Assembly (NCBI GenBank): GCA_022414725.1
Contig: CM039462.1
Span: forward strand, 100,249,209 to 100,313,208
Source: Microglena sp. YARC
Taxonomy: Eukaryota > Chlorophyta > Chlorophyceae > Chlamydomonadales > Chlamydomonadaceae
Reading direction: 5' to 3'
Length of the DNA: 64,000 nucleotides
Within the stretch, counting starts at the first letter, position 1, and each line of letters begins with the position of its first letter. Below, piece by piece: positions 1 to 10,054 of this stretch. A program made the position numbers and the translations under genes. The notes below the pieces were generated by a model that saw only the letters and a program-made list of their open reading frames with translations, ran no database searches and was not told the DNA's origin.

Positions 1-109
1 TATGCCTGTGCCTACAAATGTGCCAAGCTGTGTTGCGCAGCTGCGGAAGGTGGGTTTTGAACAGGGCGGTCGGGTAAAGATTAGTGAGAAAAATCCAGCT
101 CAGGCTACA

Positions 110-320
110 GCATAAAACAAGCACTGGTGAACTTGCCCCCCGCCCCCGCCCCCCCCCCCTAAATCCAGCTCAGGGCTACAGCAAAAACAAGCACTGGTGA
201 ACTGCCCCCGCCCCCCCCCCCCCCCCCCCCCCCCCCCTAATCCAGCTCAGGGCTACAGCAAAAACAAGCACTGGTGAACTGCCCCCCCCCACTCCCCCCC
301 CACCCCCCTAAAAACCAGGT
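110..320. repeat. three copies of a ~60-90 bp unit with poly-C tracts
   Basis: A unit containing AATCCAGCTCAGGGCTACAGC followed by AAAACAAGCACTGGTGAACT and a poly-C run occurs near 95, 160 and 240. The C tracts differ in length (about 20 to 35), as expected of slippage or homopolymer sequencing error. No coding signal is visible inside the units. Confidence 0.8.
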
Positions 321-325
321 CACTG

Positions 326-373
326 TCACTCTGTGATGTGTATAAGGAGACGCACATCCATCTCTGGAGGATG
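326..373 (-). CDS. candidate terminal exon of an unidentified minus-strand gene
   Basis: On the minus strand an acceptor ending TACAG at 374 is followed by 15 codons reading HPPEMDVRLLIHITE and a TGA. The exon starts in phase 0, which matches the phase-0 donor of the candidate exon at 3138-3241 on the same strand, so the two could be joined. A decayed copy of the same exon lies near 546-615, with MDV and the TATACACATCACAGA stretch recognisable, fitting the exon-copy pattern seen elsewhere in this window. I do not recognise the protein. The exon is short and unsupported by homology, so it may be wrong. Confidence 0.3.
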   Translation of the reverse strand, partial: HPPEMDVRLLIHITE

Positions 374-779
374 CTGTACCGCCCCATGCTAGATGTGCCA
401 GTCTGCGTTGTGCCAGGCCGCGAAGGGTGGGGTGGGTGGGTGAGGGGGGTAAAGTAGCTGAAAAGAAAAACTATGCATGGCCTGCGTTGTGCAGCTGCTA
501 AGGGTGGGGTTGCACATGGCGGGCGGGTAAAGATACGTGAGGACAATTCAGGCCAGGTCACTGTTCATTCTGTGATGTGTATAAGCAGACACAACATCCA
601 TATTTGGAGGTGGGGTGGATTGGTGAGGGGGGTAAGTAATCTCTGGTAGCCATAACGCTTCGCAGGCGGAGAGGCGCTTACTGGCTATTTGAACTTTCAG
701 TACTGCCGACTGTACTGGCACAAATGTGTGACACCTCCGCCTCCAAGCGTTTGACCCGGAATCGCTTGTATTCTTGTTA

Positions 780-1160
780 TAGATAGATAGATAGATTTAG
801 ATATGAGAATATATCAAATATTAATGTTTATTTTCTTTGTCAGTTAACAAACAACCTTCCTTCCATTCAACAACAGATCTTACCTCGCCATCAACACACA
901 CACCCTCCCTCCAAAACAACAACCTCCTATGCTCAGCGTCGCAAGCGACGCGGGAAATTGGCGGAGTGTGTTGGCAACGGAACAAAAGGTGGCAACGATG
1001 GATCTGACCCAAGCCAGTTAGTTATGTGACAGTTGGTTGGCGTGTCAGGCTTCGTTTTTTTTCACGCGTTGGGTCGGTCGGATTGGTCAGCCAGACGCAC
1101 AAACAGACAACGGGGTGAATCTGGGGGCCCCCGCCCCCAGGAGGGGGGGCTTCGCCCAAC
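780..1160 (-). repeat. dispersed repeat family R1 (GCGTCGC / GC-hairpin element), copy 1
   Basis: After a short GATA run (780-800) comes a roughly 330-bp copy of a family also found at 28265-28540, 48235-48440 and tandem relatives, 51361-51600 and 51880-52110. Shared landmarks are a palindrome-like GCGTCGCAAGCGACG, a stretch resembling AACTGGCTTCTGTCAGCTCC (reverse strand here), a GACCGACC run, and a terminal GC hairpin of the form GGAGCCCCC...GGGGGCGGGAGCCCCC. No open reading frame is shared. It is an interspersed repeat; class (SINE, MITE or Helitron end) cannot be fixed from sequence alone. Confidence 0.75.
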
Positions 1161-3137
1161 ATATTCCTACCGTGTTCACTTCTTCTTCTGTGTCAAGTCA
1201 TTCAAGCAGCAGGAGTCCTAAGAGATGCTCAAATAACATCCCTCCATTCAACAACAGTGTCTCGCCATCAACCCACACCCTCCCTTCAAAAACATATCCC
1301 ACGAACCCACTACCACACCCACAAAACCTCTACCTGCATCCCACTACCACACCTACAAACCACACCCACTACCCACACCCACAAACCACACCCACACCCA
1401 CACCCAACACCCGCCTACCAACACCCACACCCACAAACCACACCCACTACCACACCCACATACCACACACACTACCACACCCACAAACTACACCCAAACA
1501 ATTCCTACCGTGTTCACTTCTTCTTCTATGTCAAGTCCCTCAAGCAGCAGGCGGCCTAAGAGATGCTCAAATAACCTTCTCCATTCAACAACCGCTGTCT
1601 GGCCATCAACCCACACCCTCCCATCAAGCAATACATACGCACCCGACTACCCACACCCACCACCACACCCACAAACCTCTACCTGCACCCACTACCAAAC
1701 CCACAAAACCATCCGCATACACAAAACCACACACCACAAACTACACCCTCAAAACCTCACTTTCAAACCACACCCACAAACCACACACACTAACCACACC
1801 CACAAACCACACCCACAAACCACATACACAAACCACTCCCACAAAACTACACCACAAACACAGCCAGCACTACCACACACACTACCACAACCCACAAACC
1901 AAAACCCAGTTTCCTATTTTTCACTTCTTATTCAGTGTCAAGTCCCTCCAGCAGCAGGCGGCCTAACAAATGCTAAAACAATATCCCTCCATTCAACAAC
2001 ACTGTCTGGCCATCAATCCACACTCGCCGACTCCAAAACATATCCCCCACTACCCCACACCACTACCACTCCACAAAACCCCTCTAACTGCACCCACTAC
2101 CACACCCACAAACCTCTACCCGCACCCACAAACCTCTACCCGCACCCACTACCACACCCACTAACCACACCCAACATATTCCTACCGTGTTCACTTCGTC
2201 TTCTGTGTCAAGTCCCTCAAGCAGCAGGTGGCCTAAGAGACGCTCAAACAACCTCCCTCTCATATTCAAACCAACGCTGTCTGGCCATCAACCCCACACC
2301 CTCCCTCAAAACACATTCACACTACCCCACACCCACCAACCACACCCACACAAAACCTCTACTTGCACCCAAAACTACCCACACCCACAAACCACCACCC
2401 ACAAATGACACCCACAAACCTACTACCCGCACCCACAAAACCACATCCAAACAATTTATTACCGTGTTTCACTTCTTCTTTCTGCGGTCAAGTCTTCAAG
2501 CAGCAGGCGGCCTAACAGACGCTCAAACAACCCCCCTCCATTCAACAACAATGTCTGGCCATCAACCCACACCCTCCTTACAAACAATCCCACTACGCAC
2601 ACCCACTACACACCACAAACCACACCTACAAATAACACCCACTAACACACCCACCAACTACACCCACCATACACCACCCCACTACCACACCCACAAATCA
2701 CACCCCACCAACCACACCTGCTACCACACCCACAAAACGTAAATGCCCACTTACCACACCCACAATCCAACACCCCACTAGCCACACCCACTACCCAAAC
2801 ACACACTAAACACACCCACAAAACCACACCCAACAATTCCTACCGTGTTCACTTCTTCCTACTGGTGTCAAGTCCCTCCAGCAGCAGGGCGTCCTAACAG
2901 ACATGCTCAAACAACCTCCCTCCATTCAACAAAACTGTCTGGGCCATCAACCCACACCCTCCCGCAAAAACATATCCCACTAACCACACCACTACCACAC
3001 CCACAAACTGCACCTACAAACCCACACCCACAAATCCACATCCCACAAACCTCTACCCCGCACCACCAAACCAAACCCACAAATCACACCCACAAACCTC
3101 TACCTGCACCCACAAACCACACCCAAACAATTCACAC
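1140..3137. repeat. array of exon-tail copies separated by C/A-rich DNA
   Basis: Seven blocks (near 1165, 1510, 1920, 2187, 2460, 2845 and the apparent source at 3138-3241) carry the same ~110-bp segment. On the minus strand it reads LLGRLLLEGLDTEEEVNT or close variants and ends in a donor-like ACG|GTAGGA. Between blocks the DNA is degenerate CCCACAAACCACA repeat, the origin of long Thr/His/Pro open frames that are not genes. The copies vary by indels, so most cannot be functional exons. Confidence 0.8.
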
Positions 3138-3241
3138 CGTGTTCACTTCTTCTTCTGAGTCAAGTCCCTCCAGCAGCAGGCGGCCTAAGAGATGCTCTCC
3201 CGACAATCGTGCATGTAGAAATAGGAACAGGTCCTCAAGGC
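3138..3241 (-). CDS. candidate internal exon, unidentified protein
   Basis: Minus strand: acceptor CATGCCCCAG, then 2 + 34 codons beginning LEDLFLFLHARLSGEHLLGR and ending GLDSEEEVNT, then a donor-like ACG|GTGTGA. It starts in phase 1 and ends in phase 0. It is rich in Leu and predicted helical. It is the only block in the array that contains both the 5' half (also copied near 3325-3390 and 3505-3580) and the 3' half (copied six times downstream), so it is the likely source exon. I do not recognise the family. The donor is not strong, and another copy with GTAGGA could be the one used. Confidence 0.4.
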
Positions 3242-3299
3242 CTGGGGCATGAGTGAGGCACACTATTCAGGGTTGGGTATGTGTAAGTGTGTAGTCTAT

Positions 3300-3600
3300 G
3301 GGTTGTGGGCCAGCTGTTAATTCCAGGAGGATGCTCTCCTGACAGTCGGCGTGTAGAAATAGGAACAGGTCCTCAAGGGCCTGGGGCGTAATGAGTTGAG
3401 GCACACTATATCAGGGGTCCCTCTCTTGGGGTATGTGTGTGTAAAGTGTATGTGTCTTTGCTATGTTTTGTGTATGTGTTACGTGTGGATATGTGTATGG
3501 GCAACAGGCAGCCTGAGAGATGCTCTCCTGACAGTCGTGCGTGAAGAAAGAGGAACAGGACCTCAAGGCCTGGGGCATGGATGAAGCATAATATTTAGGG
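3300..3600. repeat. two partial copies of the 5' half of the 3.2-kb exon
   Basis: Segments at 3325-3390 and 3505-3580 repeat the exon's acceptor and first half (minus strand: CCCCAG, then GGCCTTGAGG, then a GTCAGGAGAGCATC block), separated by TATGTGTG-rich sequence. They lie upstream of the presumed source exon, so the duplication has also involved the acceptor side. Confidence 0.7.
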
Positions 3601-3639
3601 TTTTGGGTATGGGTAGTGTGTAAAGTGTATAGGTAATGG

Positions 3640-3711
3640 GTGTGGGTGTGGTTGTGGTGTGGGTGTGGTGTTGTGGTGTGGGTGCTGGTTATGGTCTATG
3701 GTTATGGGTGC

Positions 3712-3745
<34 letters not shown>

Positions 3746-4010
3746 TTAGGTTTTCAGGCATAGATAGTATTGGTAATGGGTTAGGTTTTTGGTATGGCTT
3801 ATGGGTTTGGGTTTAGGTTTTGGTTTAGGTTTAGGTATTGGAATTGGTATGGGTTTAGGTTCGGGTATGGGTATGGCTATGGGTTTGGGTTTAGGTATGG
3901 GTATGGGTATGGGTATAGGTTTGGGTATGGGTTTGGGTTTGGGTTTGGGTTTGGGTTTAGGTTTAGGTTTAGGTATAGGTTCAGGTTTAGGTATGGGTAT
4001 AGGCAGCAGT
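3640..4010 (+). repeat. telomere-like hexamer array (GGGTAT / GGGTTT / GGTTTA)
   Basis: A 370-bp run of six-base units: GGGTAT, GGGTTT and TTTAGG variants. The G-strand faces the plus strand throughout. TTTAGG/TTTGGG resemble plant-type telomere repeats with one base missing, but the mixture of units and the internal position argue for an interstitial microsatellite rather than a chromosome end. Two frames are open through it (Met/Gly/Leu-rich and Tyr/Gly/Phe-rich) only because the period is a multiple of three. Confidence 0.8.
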
Positions 4011-4039
4011 CAACCTAAGGAGAAAGGGAGATAGTCTCT

Positions 4040-4767
4040 GGGAAACAACACGTATTGATCATTTACACTTCAGTCAACACTAGTCACAGCTCCAGTCCCA
4101 GTTGATTAGCATCTCAGTGATCAGTGACTCTCACACACTCTAAATCCGCCAGTCTCAGTCACACTCAGTCACATGCAGTCCAGTAATCCAAGTCATACTC
4201 CAGTGATCAGTGACACTCAGACACTCCCTCAATCCAGTTATCAGTCACACTCAGTCACACTCAGTCCAGTGATTAGTTTCATACTCAGTGATCAGTGACA
4301 CTCAGACACTCTCATCCCAGTCATCAGTCAACACCAGTCCACTCAGGGGGCCCCAGTGCATAGTCATAGCTCAGTGGATAAAGGAACTCAGGACACTCTC
4401 AATCCCAAAGATACAAATCAGCTCACCACCAGTCACACTATCCCAGTGATTAGTCATACTCAGTGATCAGTGCCACTCAGACACTCTCAATCCCAGTCAT
4501 CAGTCACACTCAGTCACACTCAGTCCCAGTGATTAGTCATACTCAGTGATCAGTGACACTCAGACACTCTCAATCCCAGTCATCAGTCACACTCAGTCAC
4601 ACTCAGTCCCAGTGATTGTCCAACTCAGTGGATCAACAGTGCCACTCAGACACTCTCAATCCAGTCTCGCAGTCACACTGTCACACTCAGTCCCCCAAGT
4701 GATTAGTCATACTCAGTGGATCAGTGCGCTCAGACATCTCTCCTCCCAAGTCATCAGTCACACTTAC
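4040..4767. repeat. CAGTGATCAGTGACACTCAG minisatellite
   Basis: Tandem units of roughly 80 bp built from CAGTGATCAGTGACACTCAG, ACACTCTCAATCCCAGTCAT and CAGTCACACTCAGTCCCAGT. Copies near 4270, 4460 and 4530 are close to identical and others are decayed by single-base indels. No gene is seen. Confidence 0.8.
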
Positions 4768-4923
4768 CCCTGTCTGAGCAACGTTCCAGCTTTGGCGAAC
4801 AGGACTGGGCAACTGCCGCGAGATGGCTCGGGCAAAGCCTCCATTAGGGTGTTAGGAGATTTGAATGGCTATCATATCTTCATTTATTTCAACGGAGTTT
4901 AGGTTGCTCGGGCAGAAGGTAGG
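4768..4923 (-). CDS. candidate exon, unidentified minus-strand gene (contains an in-frame stop)
   Basis: Minus strand: acceptor AGAGCAGCTGCAG, preceded by the pyrimidine-rich strand of the GGGTA array, and a strong donor GGG|GTAAGTG. Length is 156 bp, a multiple of three. In phase 0 it reads PTFCPSNLNSVEINEDMIAI, then QIS and TAA, followed in the same frame by an open stretch starting HPNGGFARAISRQLP up to the donor. Either the gene ends at this TAA (making it a terminal exon) or the stop is an assembly error. A half-copy of its start lies near 6280-6300 (CAGAGCAG then CTACCTTCT). No family is recognised. Confidence 0.3.
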
Positions 4924-4936
4924 CTGCAGCTGCTCT

Positions 4937-6235
4937 GTTATTAAGGGTAAGGGTAGGGTGGATGGGGTGGGGTAGGGTAGGGTAGGGTAGGGTAGGGTAG
5001 GTAGGGTAGGTAGGGTGGGTAGGGTGGGTGTGGTGGGTGTGGTGGGGTAGGGAGGGTAGGGTAGGGTAGGGTAGGGGGGTAGGTAGGGTAAGGGTAAGGT
5101 AGGGTAGGGTAGGGTAGGGTAGGGTAGGGTGGGTAGGGTGGGGTGGCGGTGGGGTAGGGTAGGGTAGGATGGGTAGGGTTTAGGGTGGGTAGGGGGTGGG
5201 GGTAGGGTAGGGTAGGGTTAGGAGGTAGGCGTAGGCGTAGGGTAGGGTAGGTAAGGGTAGGTTAGGGTAGGTAGGGTAGGCTAGGTAGGTAGGTTAGCGT
5301 GTAGGTAGGTAGGTAAGTGGGTAGTAGGTAGATGAGTGTGGTTAGTCGGTAGGGTAGGGTAGGGTAGGGTAGGGTAGGCTAGGCGGTAGGGTGGGTGCGT
5401 GGGTTAGGGTGCGGTAGGGTAGGGGTAGGGTAGGGTTAGGGTAGGGTAGGGGGTAGGGTGGGGTGGGTGGCGGTAGGGGTAGGCGTAGCTGTGGGGTAGG
5501 TAGGATGGTGGGTTGGTTGGGTAAGTGGTATGGATAGGGTAAGGAGGTACGCGTAGGGTAGGGGTGGGGGCAGCAGGGTAGCTCAGGTGGGTAGGGTAGG
5601 GTAGGGTAGGGGTAGGCCCGTAGGTAGGGTAGGATGGGGTAGGGTAGGGTGGGGTGGGGTAGGGTAGGGTAGGGTAGGGTAGGCGCAGGGTAGGGTAGGC
5701 GTATGGGTAGGGTAGGGTTAGGGTAGGTAGGGTAGGGTAGGATGGGGTGGGGTGGGGTGGGGTATAGGTAGGGTAGGGTAGGGTAGGGTAAAGGGGTAGG
5801 TAGGGTAGGGCCGTAGGGTAGGGTAGGGTAGGGTAGGTAGTAAGGTAGGGTAGGGTTAGGTAGGGTAGGGGGTAGGGTAGGGTAGGGTAGTAGGGTAAGG
5901 TAGGTAGGGTAGGTAGGGCTAGGAGTAGGATGGGTTTGGGAGTTGGGTTGGTTGGGTAGGTAGGGTAGGGTAGGGCGTGTAGGGTCGGGTAGGGTAGGTA
6001 GGCAGGGTTGTAGAGGGTACATACCGGGTAGGGTAGTGGGGTAGGTAGTAGGGTAGGGCAGGGTTTGGGTAGGGTAGGTATAGATCCGATTTTGTAGGGT
6101 AGTAGTATGGGCAGCTTAGGGTAGGGTGGAGTTAGTAGGGGGTAGCAGCTTGGGAAAGTAGGGTAGCCGGTAGGGGTACAGGGTAGGGTGGTTAGGGTAG
6201 GGTAGGCAATTCTGCTTTCTGGCAAAGGGTAGGCT
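4937..6235 (+). repeat. GGGTA pentamer array, ~1.3 kb
   Basis: Almost pure (GGGTA)n with scattered GGGTGG, AGGTA and TAGGC variants. The plus strand is the G strand, with runs of three or more G every five bases, so it is a strong candidate for G-quadruplex formation. Long Pro/Tyr/Leu/Thr open frames on the minus strand come from the repeat and are not genes. The degeneracy increases toward 6,000-6,235. Confidence 0.9.
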
Positions 6236-6329
6236 AGGGTGAGTATTGTTGGTTGGGTAGAAGGTAGGCGGAAGACTGCTCTGTATTAGGGGTAGAGTTG
6301 GGCTTTGATGGTCATCAACACAACCCTGA

Positions 6330-6490
6330 CAGAAGATGCTAAAATAAATCAATAAATCAATAAATCATAAATCAATAAATAAACATATAAAATATATATA
6401 TAATAAATCGATAGTATGCCTGCCAAATAGAGGCATGAGGTGAGGGGGGCAGCCTGTTTGCTCGCACTGGGACCAACCACCCAAAATATG
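6330..6490 (+). repeat. dispersed repeat with AATAAAT tail, copy 1
   Basis: An AATAAATCAATAAATCAATA run is followed by GGCATGAGGTGAGGGGGGCAGCCTGTTTGCTCGCACTGGGACCAACCA. Related sequence is seen reversed at 10690-10770 and again at 61000-61100 (AAATAAATAAATA run, then GCACTGGGGCCAACCA). The A/T-rich tail beside a conserved block suggests a short retroposon-like family. A fragment (GGCAAACAAGCAGCCCACCC on the minus strand) is also present near 6790-6815. Confidence 0.6.
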
Positions 6491-6500
6491 ATCTACTTAC

Positions 6501-6614
6501 TTGAGTCTGCCGATCAAGAACGTTCTGAATGGGGAGGGTACAGGGAGAGCCGGCGTATCTAGGACAGCTAGCACATGCGCGTTGACAGTGGTTGCAGAAC
6601 TGCAGAAGATTGCC
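6501..6614 (-). CDS. candidate internal exon, unidentified minus-strand gene
   Basis: Both splice sites on the minus strand are good: a C-rich tract ending CCTGCACCCGCAG, and a donor CAA|GTAAGTAG. Length is 114 bp, a multiple of three. In phase 0 it reads 38 residues starting GNLLQFCNHCQRACASC and ending NVLDRQTQ; in phase 2 it reads an equally open AIFCSSATTVNAHVLAVL stretch. The plus strand is also open here (VLNGEGTGRAGVSRTAS then TVVAELQKIALR), but its splice sites are weaker. The candidate exons at 8679-8726 and 4768-4923 on the same strand also have lengths divisible by three, so all three could join in either frame. No family is recognised. Confidence 0.35.
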
Positions 6615-6639
6615 CTGCGGGTGCAGGTTGGGGGGTGGG

Positions 6640-6780
6640 GCTGGTGTGTCGTGTGTGGTGTATGGGGTGGGTGGGTGGGTGGGTGGGTGTGGGGGGGGCT
6701 GTGGTGTGGGTGTGGTGTGGGGGTGGCGTGGGTGTGGGTGTGGGTGTGGGTGTGGGTTGTGGGTGGGTGGGTGCGGGGTG
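6640..6780 (+). repeat. GGGTG/GTGTGG microsatellite
   Basis: G/T-rich run of GGGTGGGT and GGGTGTGGGTGT units beside the 6.5-kb candidate exon. It supplies the pyrimidine tract of that exon's minus-strand acceptor. No coding content. Confidence 0.8.
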
Positions 6781-6864
6781 ATGGACCTGGGTGGGCTGCT
6801 TGTTTGCCTGTGGACTTGATGTTCATGTACTATGCAGATTGGAGACCATTGGGGTTTGATTAAG

Positions 6865-7965
6865 CTTGTATTGCGTTGCGTTGTGTTGTGGAGTGTTGAG
6901 GATTGGTGTGGTGTGGTGTGGAATGGTGTGGTATGGTATGGTGGTGGTGTGTATTTTGGTATGGTGCGTATGTGTGGTATGGTATGTTTGTGGTATGTGG
7001 TATTGGTGCGGTGTGGTATGGCAATGGTGTGTGTGTATGTGTATGGTGCGGTGTGGTATGTGCTGGTATGTGGTGGTGGTGGTGTGGTATGGTATGTGTG
7101 GTGTGGTATGTGGTATGTGCGGGTGGTATGGTATGGTGTGGTGTGGTATGGTATGGTGCGGTGGGTGGTATGGTATGGTATGGTTGTGTGTGTGGTATGT
7201 GGTATGGTGCGGTGTGGTATGCGTATGGTGGTGTGTTATGTGGTATGGTGCGGTGTTGGTATGGTATGGTCGTGTGGTATGTGGTATGGTGCGGTGTGGT
7301 AGGTATGTTGTGTGTATGTGGTATGGTGTGGTGTGGTGTGGTATGGTATGGTGTGGTGTGGTATGTGGTATGGTGCGGTGTGGTATGGTATGGTGTGGTG
7401 TGGTATGTGGTATGGTGCGGTGTGGTATGGTATGGTGTGGTGTGGTATGTGGTATGGTGTGGTGTGGTATGGTATGGTGTGGTGTGCGTATGTGGGTATG
7501 TGTGCGGTGTGGTATGGTATGGTGTGGTGTGGTATGTGGTATGGTGCGGTGTGGTATGGTATGGTGTGGTGTGGTATGTGGTATGGTGTGGTGTGGTATG
7601 GTATGGTATGGTGTGGTGTGGTATGTGGTATGGTGCGGTGTGGTATGGTATGGTGTGGTGTGGTATGTGGTATGGTGCGGTGTGGTATGGTATGGTGTGG
7701 TGTGGTATGTGGTATGGTGCGGTGTGGTATGGTGTGGTGTGGTATGGTATGGTATGGTTGTGGATGTGGTATGTGTGGTATGGTATGGTGTGGTGTGGTA
7801 TGTGGTATGGTGCGGTGTGGTATGGTATGGTGTGGTGTGGTATGTGGTATGGTGCGGTGTGGTATGGTTATGTGCGGTTGTGGTATGGTGTGGTGTGGTA
7901 TGTGGTATGGTGTGGTGTGGTATGGTATGGTGTGGTGTGGTATGTGGTATGGTGTGGTATGATGC
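6865..7965 (+). repeat. GGTGTGGTATGGTATG satellite, ~1.1 kb
   Basis: A regular array built from GGTATGGTATG and GGTGTGGTGTGG blocks with a higher-order period near 50 bp (TATGTGGTATGGTGCGGTG is the most constant marker). All six frames have long open stretches because unit lengths are often multiples of three; the Cys/Val/Trp/Gly/Met-rich and Thr/Ile/Pro/His-rich translations are not credible proteins. Confidence 0.9.
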
Positions 7966-8054
7966 ATGAGTGATGTTGTCTTGTGGTCAATCTCATTATT
8001 TTGAGAATCCCTCTAGAAGTGGAGTCAATCTGCGCCAACGTAATTAAAATAATT

Positions 8055-8678
8055 CCACTCCCCCAACTCCCACCCAACCCACCACAACTCCCCACCCAAC
8101 CCACCACCAACTCGCCCCCGCAAACTCGCCCACCCAACCCACACAACTCGCCCACCAACCCAACCTGCAAACTCCCCCACCCAACCCACACCCCAACTCC
8201 CCCCCCACCCACACTTCCAACTCCAACCCACCACCGCCAACTCGCCCACCAAACCCACCACGCCCAACTCCCCCACCAACCCACCACCCCAACTCCACCC
8301 AAACCCACCACCCCCAACTCCAACCCACCACCCACTCCCTCCACCCCAACCCCACCACCCCACTCCGACCCCCCAACCCACCACCCCAACTCAACCCACC
8401 ACCCCAACTCCCACCCAACCCCCACCCCAACTCCCCCACCCAACCACCACCCCAACTCCCCCACCCACCACCACCCCAACCCCCCACCCAAGCCCACCAC
8501 CCCAACTTCCCACACACACCACCAACTCCCCACCCAACCAACCACCCCAACCCCCACCCCCACCACCCCAACTCCCCCCCAAACCCAACCCCCCACCCAC
8601 TCCCCCACCCCACCACCCCAACTCCCCCACCCACCCACCACCCCAACTCCCCACCCAACCCACCACCCCAACTCGCAC
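8055..8678. repeat. CCCAACTCCCCCACCCAACCCACCA-type array, ~620 bp
   Basis: Degenerate units of about 20-28 bp with CCACCCCAACTC and CCCACCCAACCC blocks. On the minus strand the unit resembles the sequence directly after the donor of the 8679-8726 candidate exon (GAGTTGGGGTGGTGGG), as if the array had been seeded at that splice site. No gene. Confidence 0.85.
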
Positions 8679-8726
8679 AGGACATAGAAGTAAGGTGCTG
8701 AAGCACTTGGATGGCTTGCTTTCCAC
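8679..8726 (-). CDS. candidate small exon, unidentified minus-strand gene
   Basis: Minus strand: acceptor GATACTCAG, 16 codons reading VESKPSKCFSTLLLCP in phase 0, then donor CCT|GTGCGAG. An alternative phase reads GKQAIQVLQHLTSMS but closes in the next exon. On the plus strand an alternative terminal exon exists after CTCGCACAG (HRSKVLKHLDGLLST, stop). Strand is therefore not certain. The minus strand is preferred because two further candidate exons with compatible phase lie downstream on it, and because the adjacent array resembles the donor flank. Confidence 0.25.
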
Positions 8727-8822
8727 CTGAGTATCACTTCAGCAGAAAATTCTCACCGGGATTAAAGAAGAAAAGGCTGACCGAAATGATGGGTGAGTGC
8801 CTACTGATAATCTATTTGATAA

Positions 8823-9001
8823 TGATAACGCCTGGTGGGGCGTGGCATTAAGGGAACCCGTCGTAAGCGGCAGAAACGGTCTACCACCTTCAACTGGACA
8901 AGCTACCATCGCGGCTGACAATGACCTGCAACGCTCAGGGCGACCGTAGGGGGAATCAAAACCCGAACCTGCTTCGTTTTCAAGCAATTTGGTGTACCAC
9001 A
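8823..9001 (-). mobile_element. tRNA-derived SINE, copy 1
   Basis: Read on the minus strand: GTGGTACACCAAATTGCTTG, then an anticodon-arm-like region, then a B-box-like GGTTCGGGTTTTGATTCCCC, and a ~110-bp tRNA-unrelated body containing GCGTTGCAGGTC, GATGGTAGCTTGTCCAG and a terminal ACCAGGCGTTATCATTA. The same layout is present in forward orientation at 61738-61930, and 3' fragments occur at 26463-26566 and 12278-12301. The tRNA-like head with internal promoter boxes plus a conserved body defines a SINE. No tRNA gene is implied. Confidence 0.75.
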
Positions 9002-9149
9002 AGACCAATCTATAGCACTGAAACGGGCTAATCTGCATCAACCCACCCTCCGAAACCCTACACCCACAACCCCGTAGCCTATAGCCTGCATCCCAAACCG
9101 TACATCCACACTCCAACCCACATTTTGAGCAAATGCGACCTCAGGACTA

Positions 9150-9307
9150 TTCACTACACACACACACACACACACACGCAAACGAAACACACATACAGAC
9201 CACAAAACACAGCACTACCCACACTTCCTCCCCCCCACCCACCCACCTCCACACACACACACAATGTGCACACAAACACACACCTACAGACCACAATTAA
9301 AAGCATT

Positions 9308-9344
<37 letters not shown>

Positions 9345-9393
9345 ACTCCACCTCCACACTACAACAGACCACAAACACAGCACTAACCACACT

Positions 9394-9430
<37 letters not shown>

Positions 9431-9438
9431 CCCCCCCC

Positions 9439-9469
<31 letters not shown>

Positions 9470-9530
9470 ATACAGACCACAAACACAGCACTACCCACAC
9501 GCCTAAGCAAATGTGGGACCTCGGGACTAT
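9150..9530. repeat. CA microsatellites and long poly-C tracts
   Basis: Two to three diverged units of (CACA)n, CAGACCACAAACACAGCAC and TACCCACACTTCC, separated by poly-C runs (9309-9344 and 9397-9455, the latter interrupted by one T pair). The same phrase CAAATGYGACCTCRGGACTATTCA borders the block at both ends (9130 and 9508), so the region is a local duplication. Confidence 0.8.
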
Positions 9531-9541
9531 TCATATATAAG

Positions 9542-9718
9542 TAGGGAATGGCACTATGATATCATATGATATCATGTCATCATATGTATCATATGATGCC
9601 GGCAGTCTGACTAGGCCAAAGTTACCATTTAAATACAATATCATATAATGCAGTTTGTACGATATCATTTAATATCATACTCACCTTTGGCCAACATCAT
9701 ATGATATGCTGGTCCCTA
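9542..9718. mobile_element. TA-rich MITE family B, copy 1
   Basis: About 177 bp bounded by inverted ends TAGGGAATGGCA and TGCTGGTCCCTA, with ATATGATATCATATG-type palindromic sequence inside and a non-repetitive core (CCGGCAGTCTGACTAGGCCAAAGTTACCA). Copies: 10055-10230 (same orientation), 29954-30131 (opposite) and a diverged one at 51020-51204. No coding capacity. A clear target-site duplication was not found, so superfamily is open. Confidence 0.8.
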
Positions 9719-9799
9719 CCTATAAGGAGGCCGGTGTGAATATACTAAGGGGTGAAAATAACTATTTGGTGGGCTGGCCTGGACAAGTCTTTAACTGTC

Positions 9800-10045
9800 T
9801 AATCCGCTTAGTGTGGTCCCTGTTTTCTGTGGGTATCACACGGGGGGGACTTTGGATTGGAAGATGGTGATCAGCCCAGAGTTGGCTGAAAAAACATGTA
9901 ATTAGTGTGCTCCCTGTTTTCCGTGGGTATCGCATGGGTGGACATGGAATTGGAAGACAAGGAGCAACTCCGAGTTGGCTGAAAAAACATGTAACAATTC
10001 AAATTCAGAATTATGTGCGCTCTGATTTTTTGTGGCTATAACAAG
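9800..10045 (+). repeat. ~110-bp tandem duplication between the two MITE B copies
   Basis: The phrase TTAGTGTGGTCCCTGTTTTC to GAGTTGGCTGAAAAAACATG occurs twice (9808-9900 and 9901-9990), and a third partial start follows (TATGTGCGCTCTGATTTTTT). Function unknown. Confidence 0.75.
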
Positions 10046-10054
10046 CTATATAAC

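Noticed and set aside
3640..4010. A telomere suggested by GGGTTT/TTTAGG repeats
   Set aside because: Internal to the contig, mixed units, and flanked by other repeats; no long uniform TTTAGGG tract.
6865..7969. Several 200-360-codon Cys/Val/Trp/Gly frames
   Set aside because: Produced by GGTATG-type satellite whose unit is stop-free in many frames.
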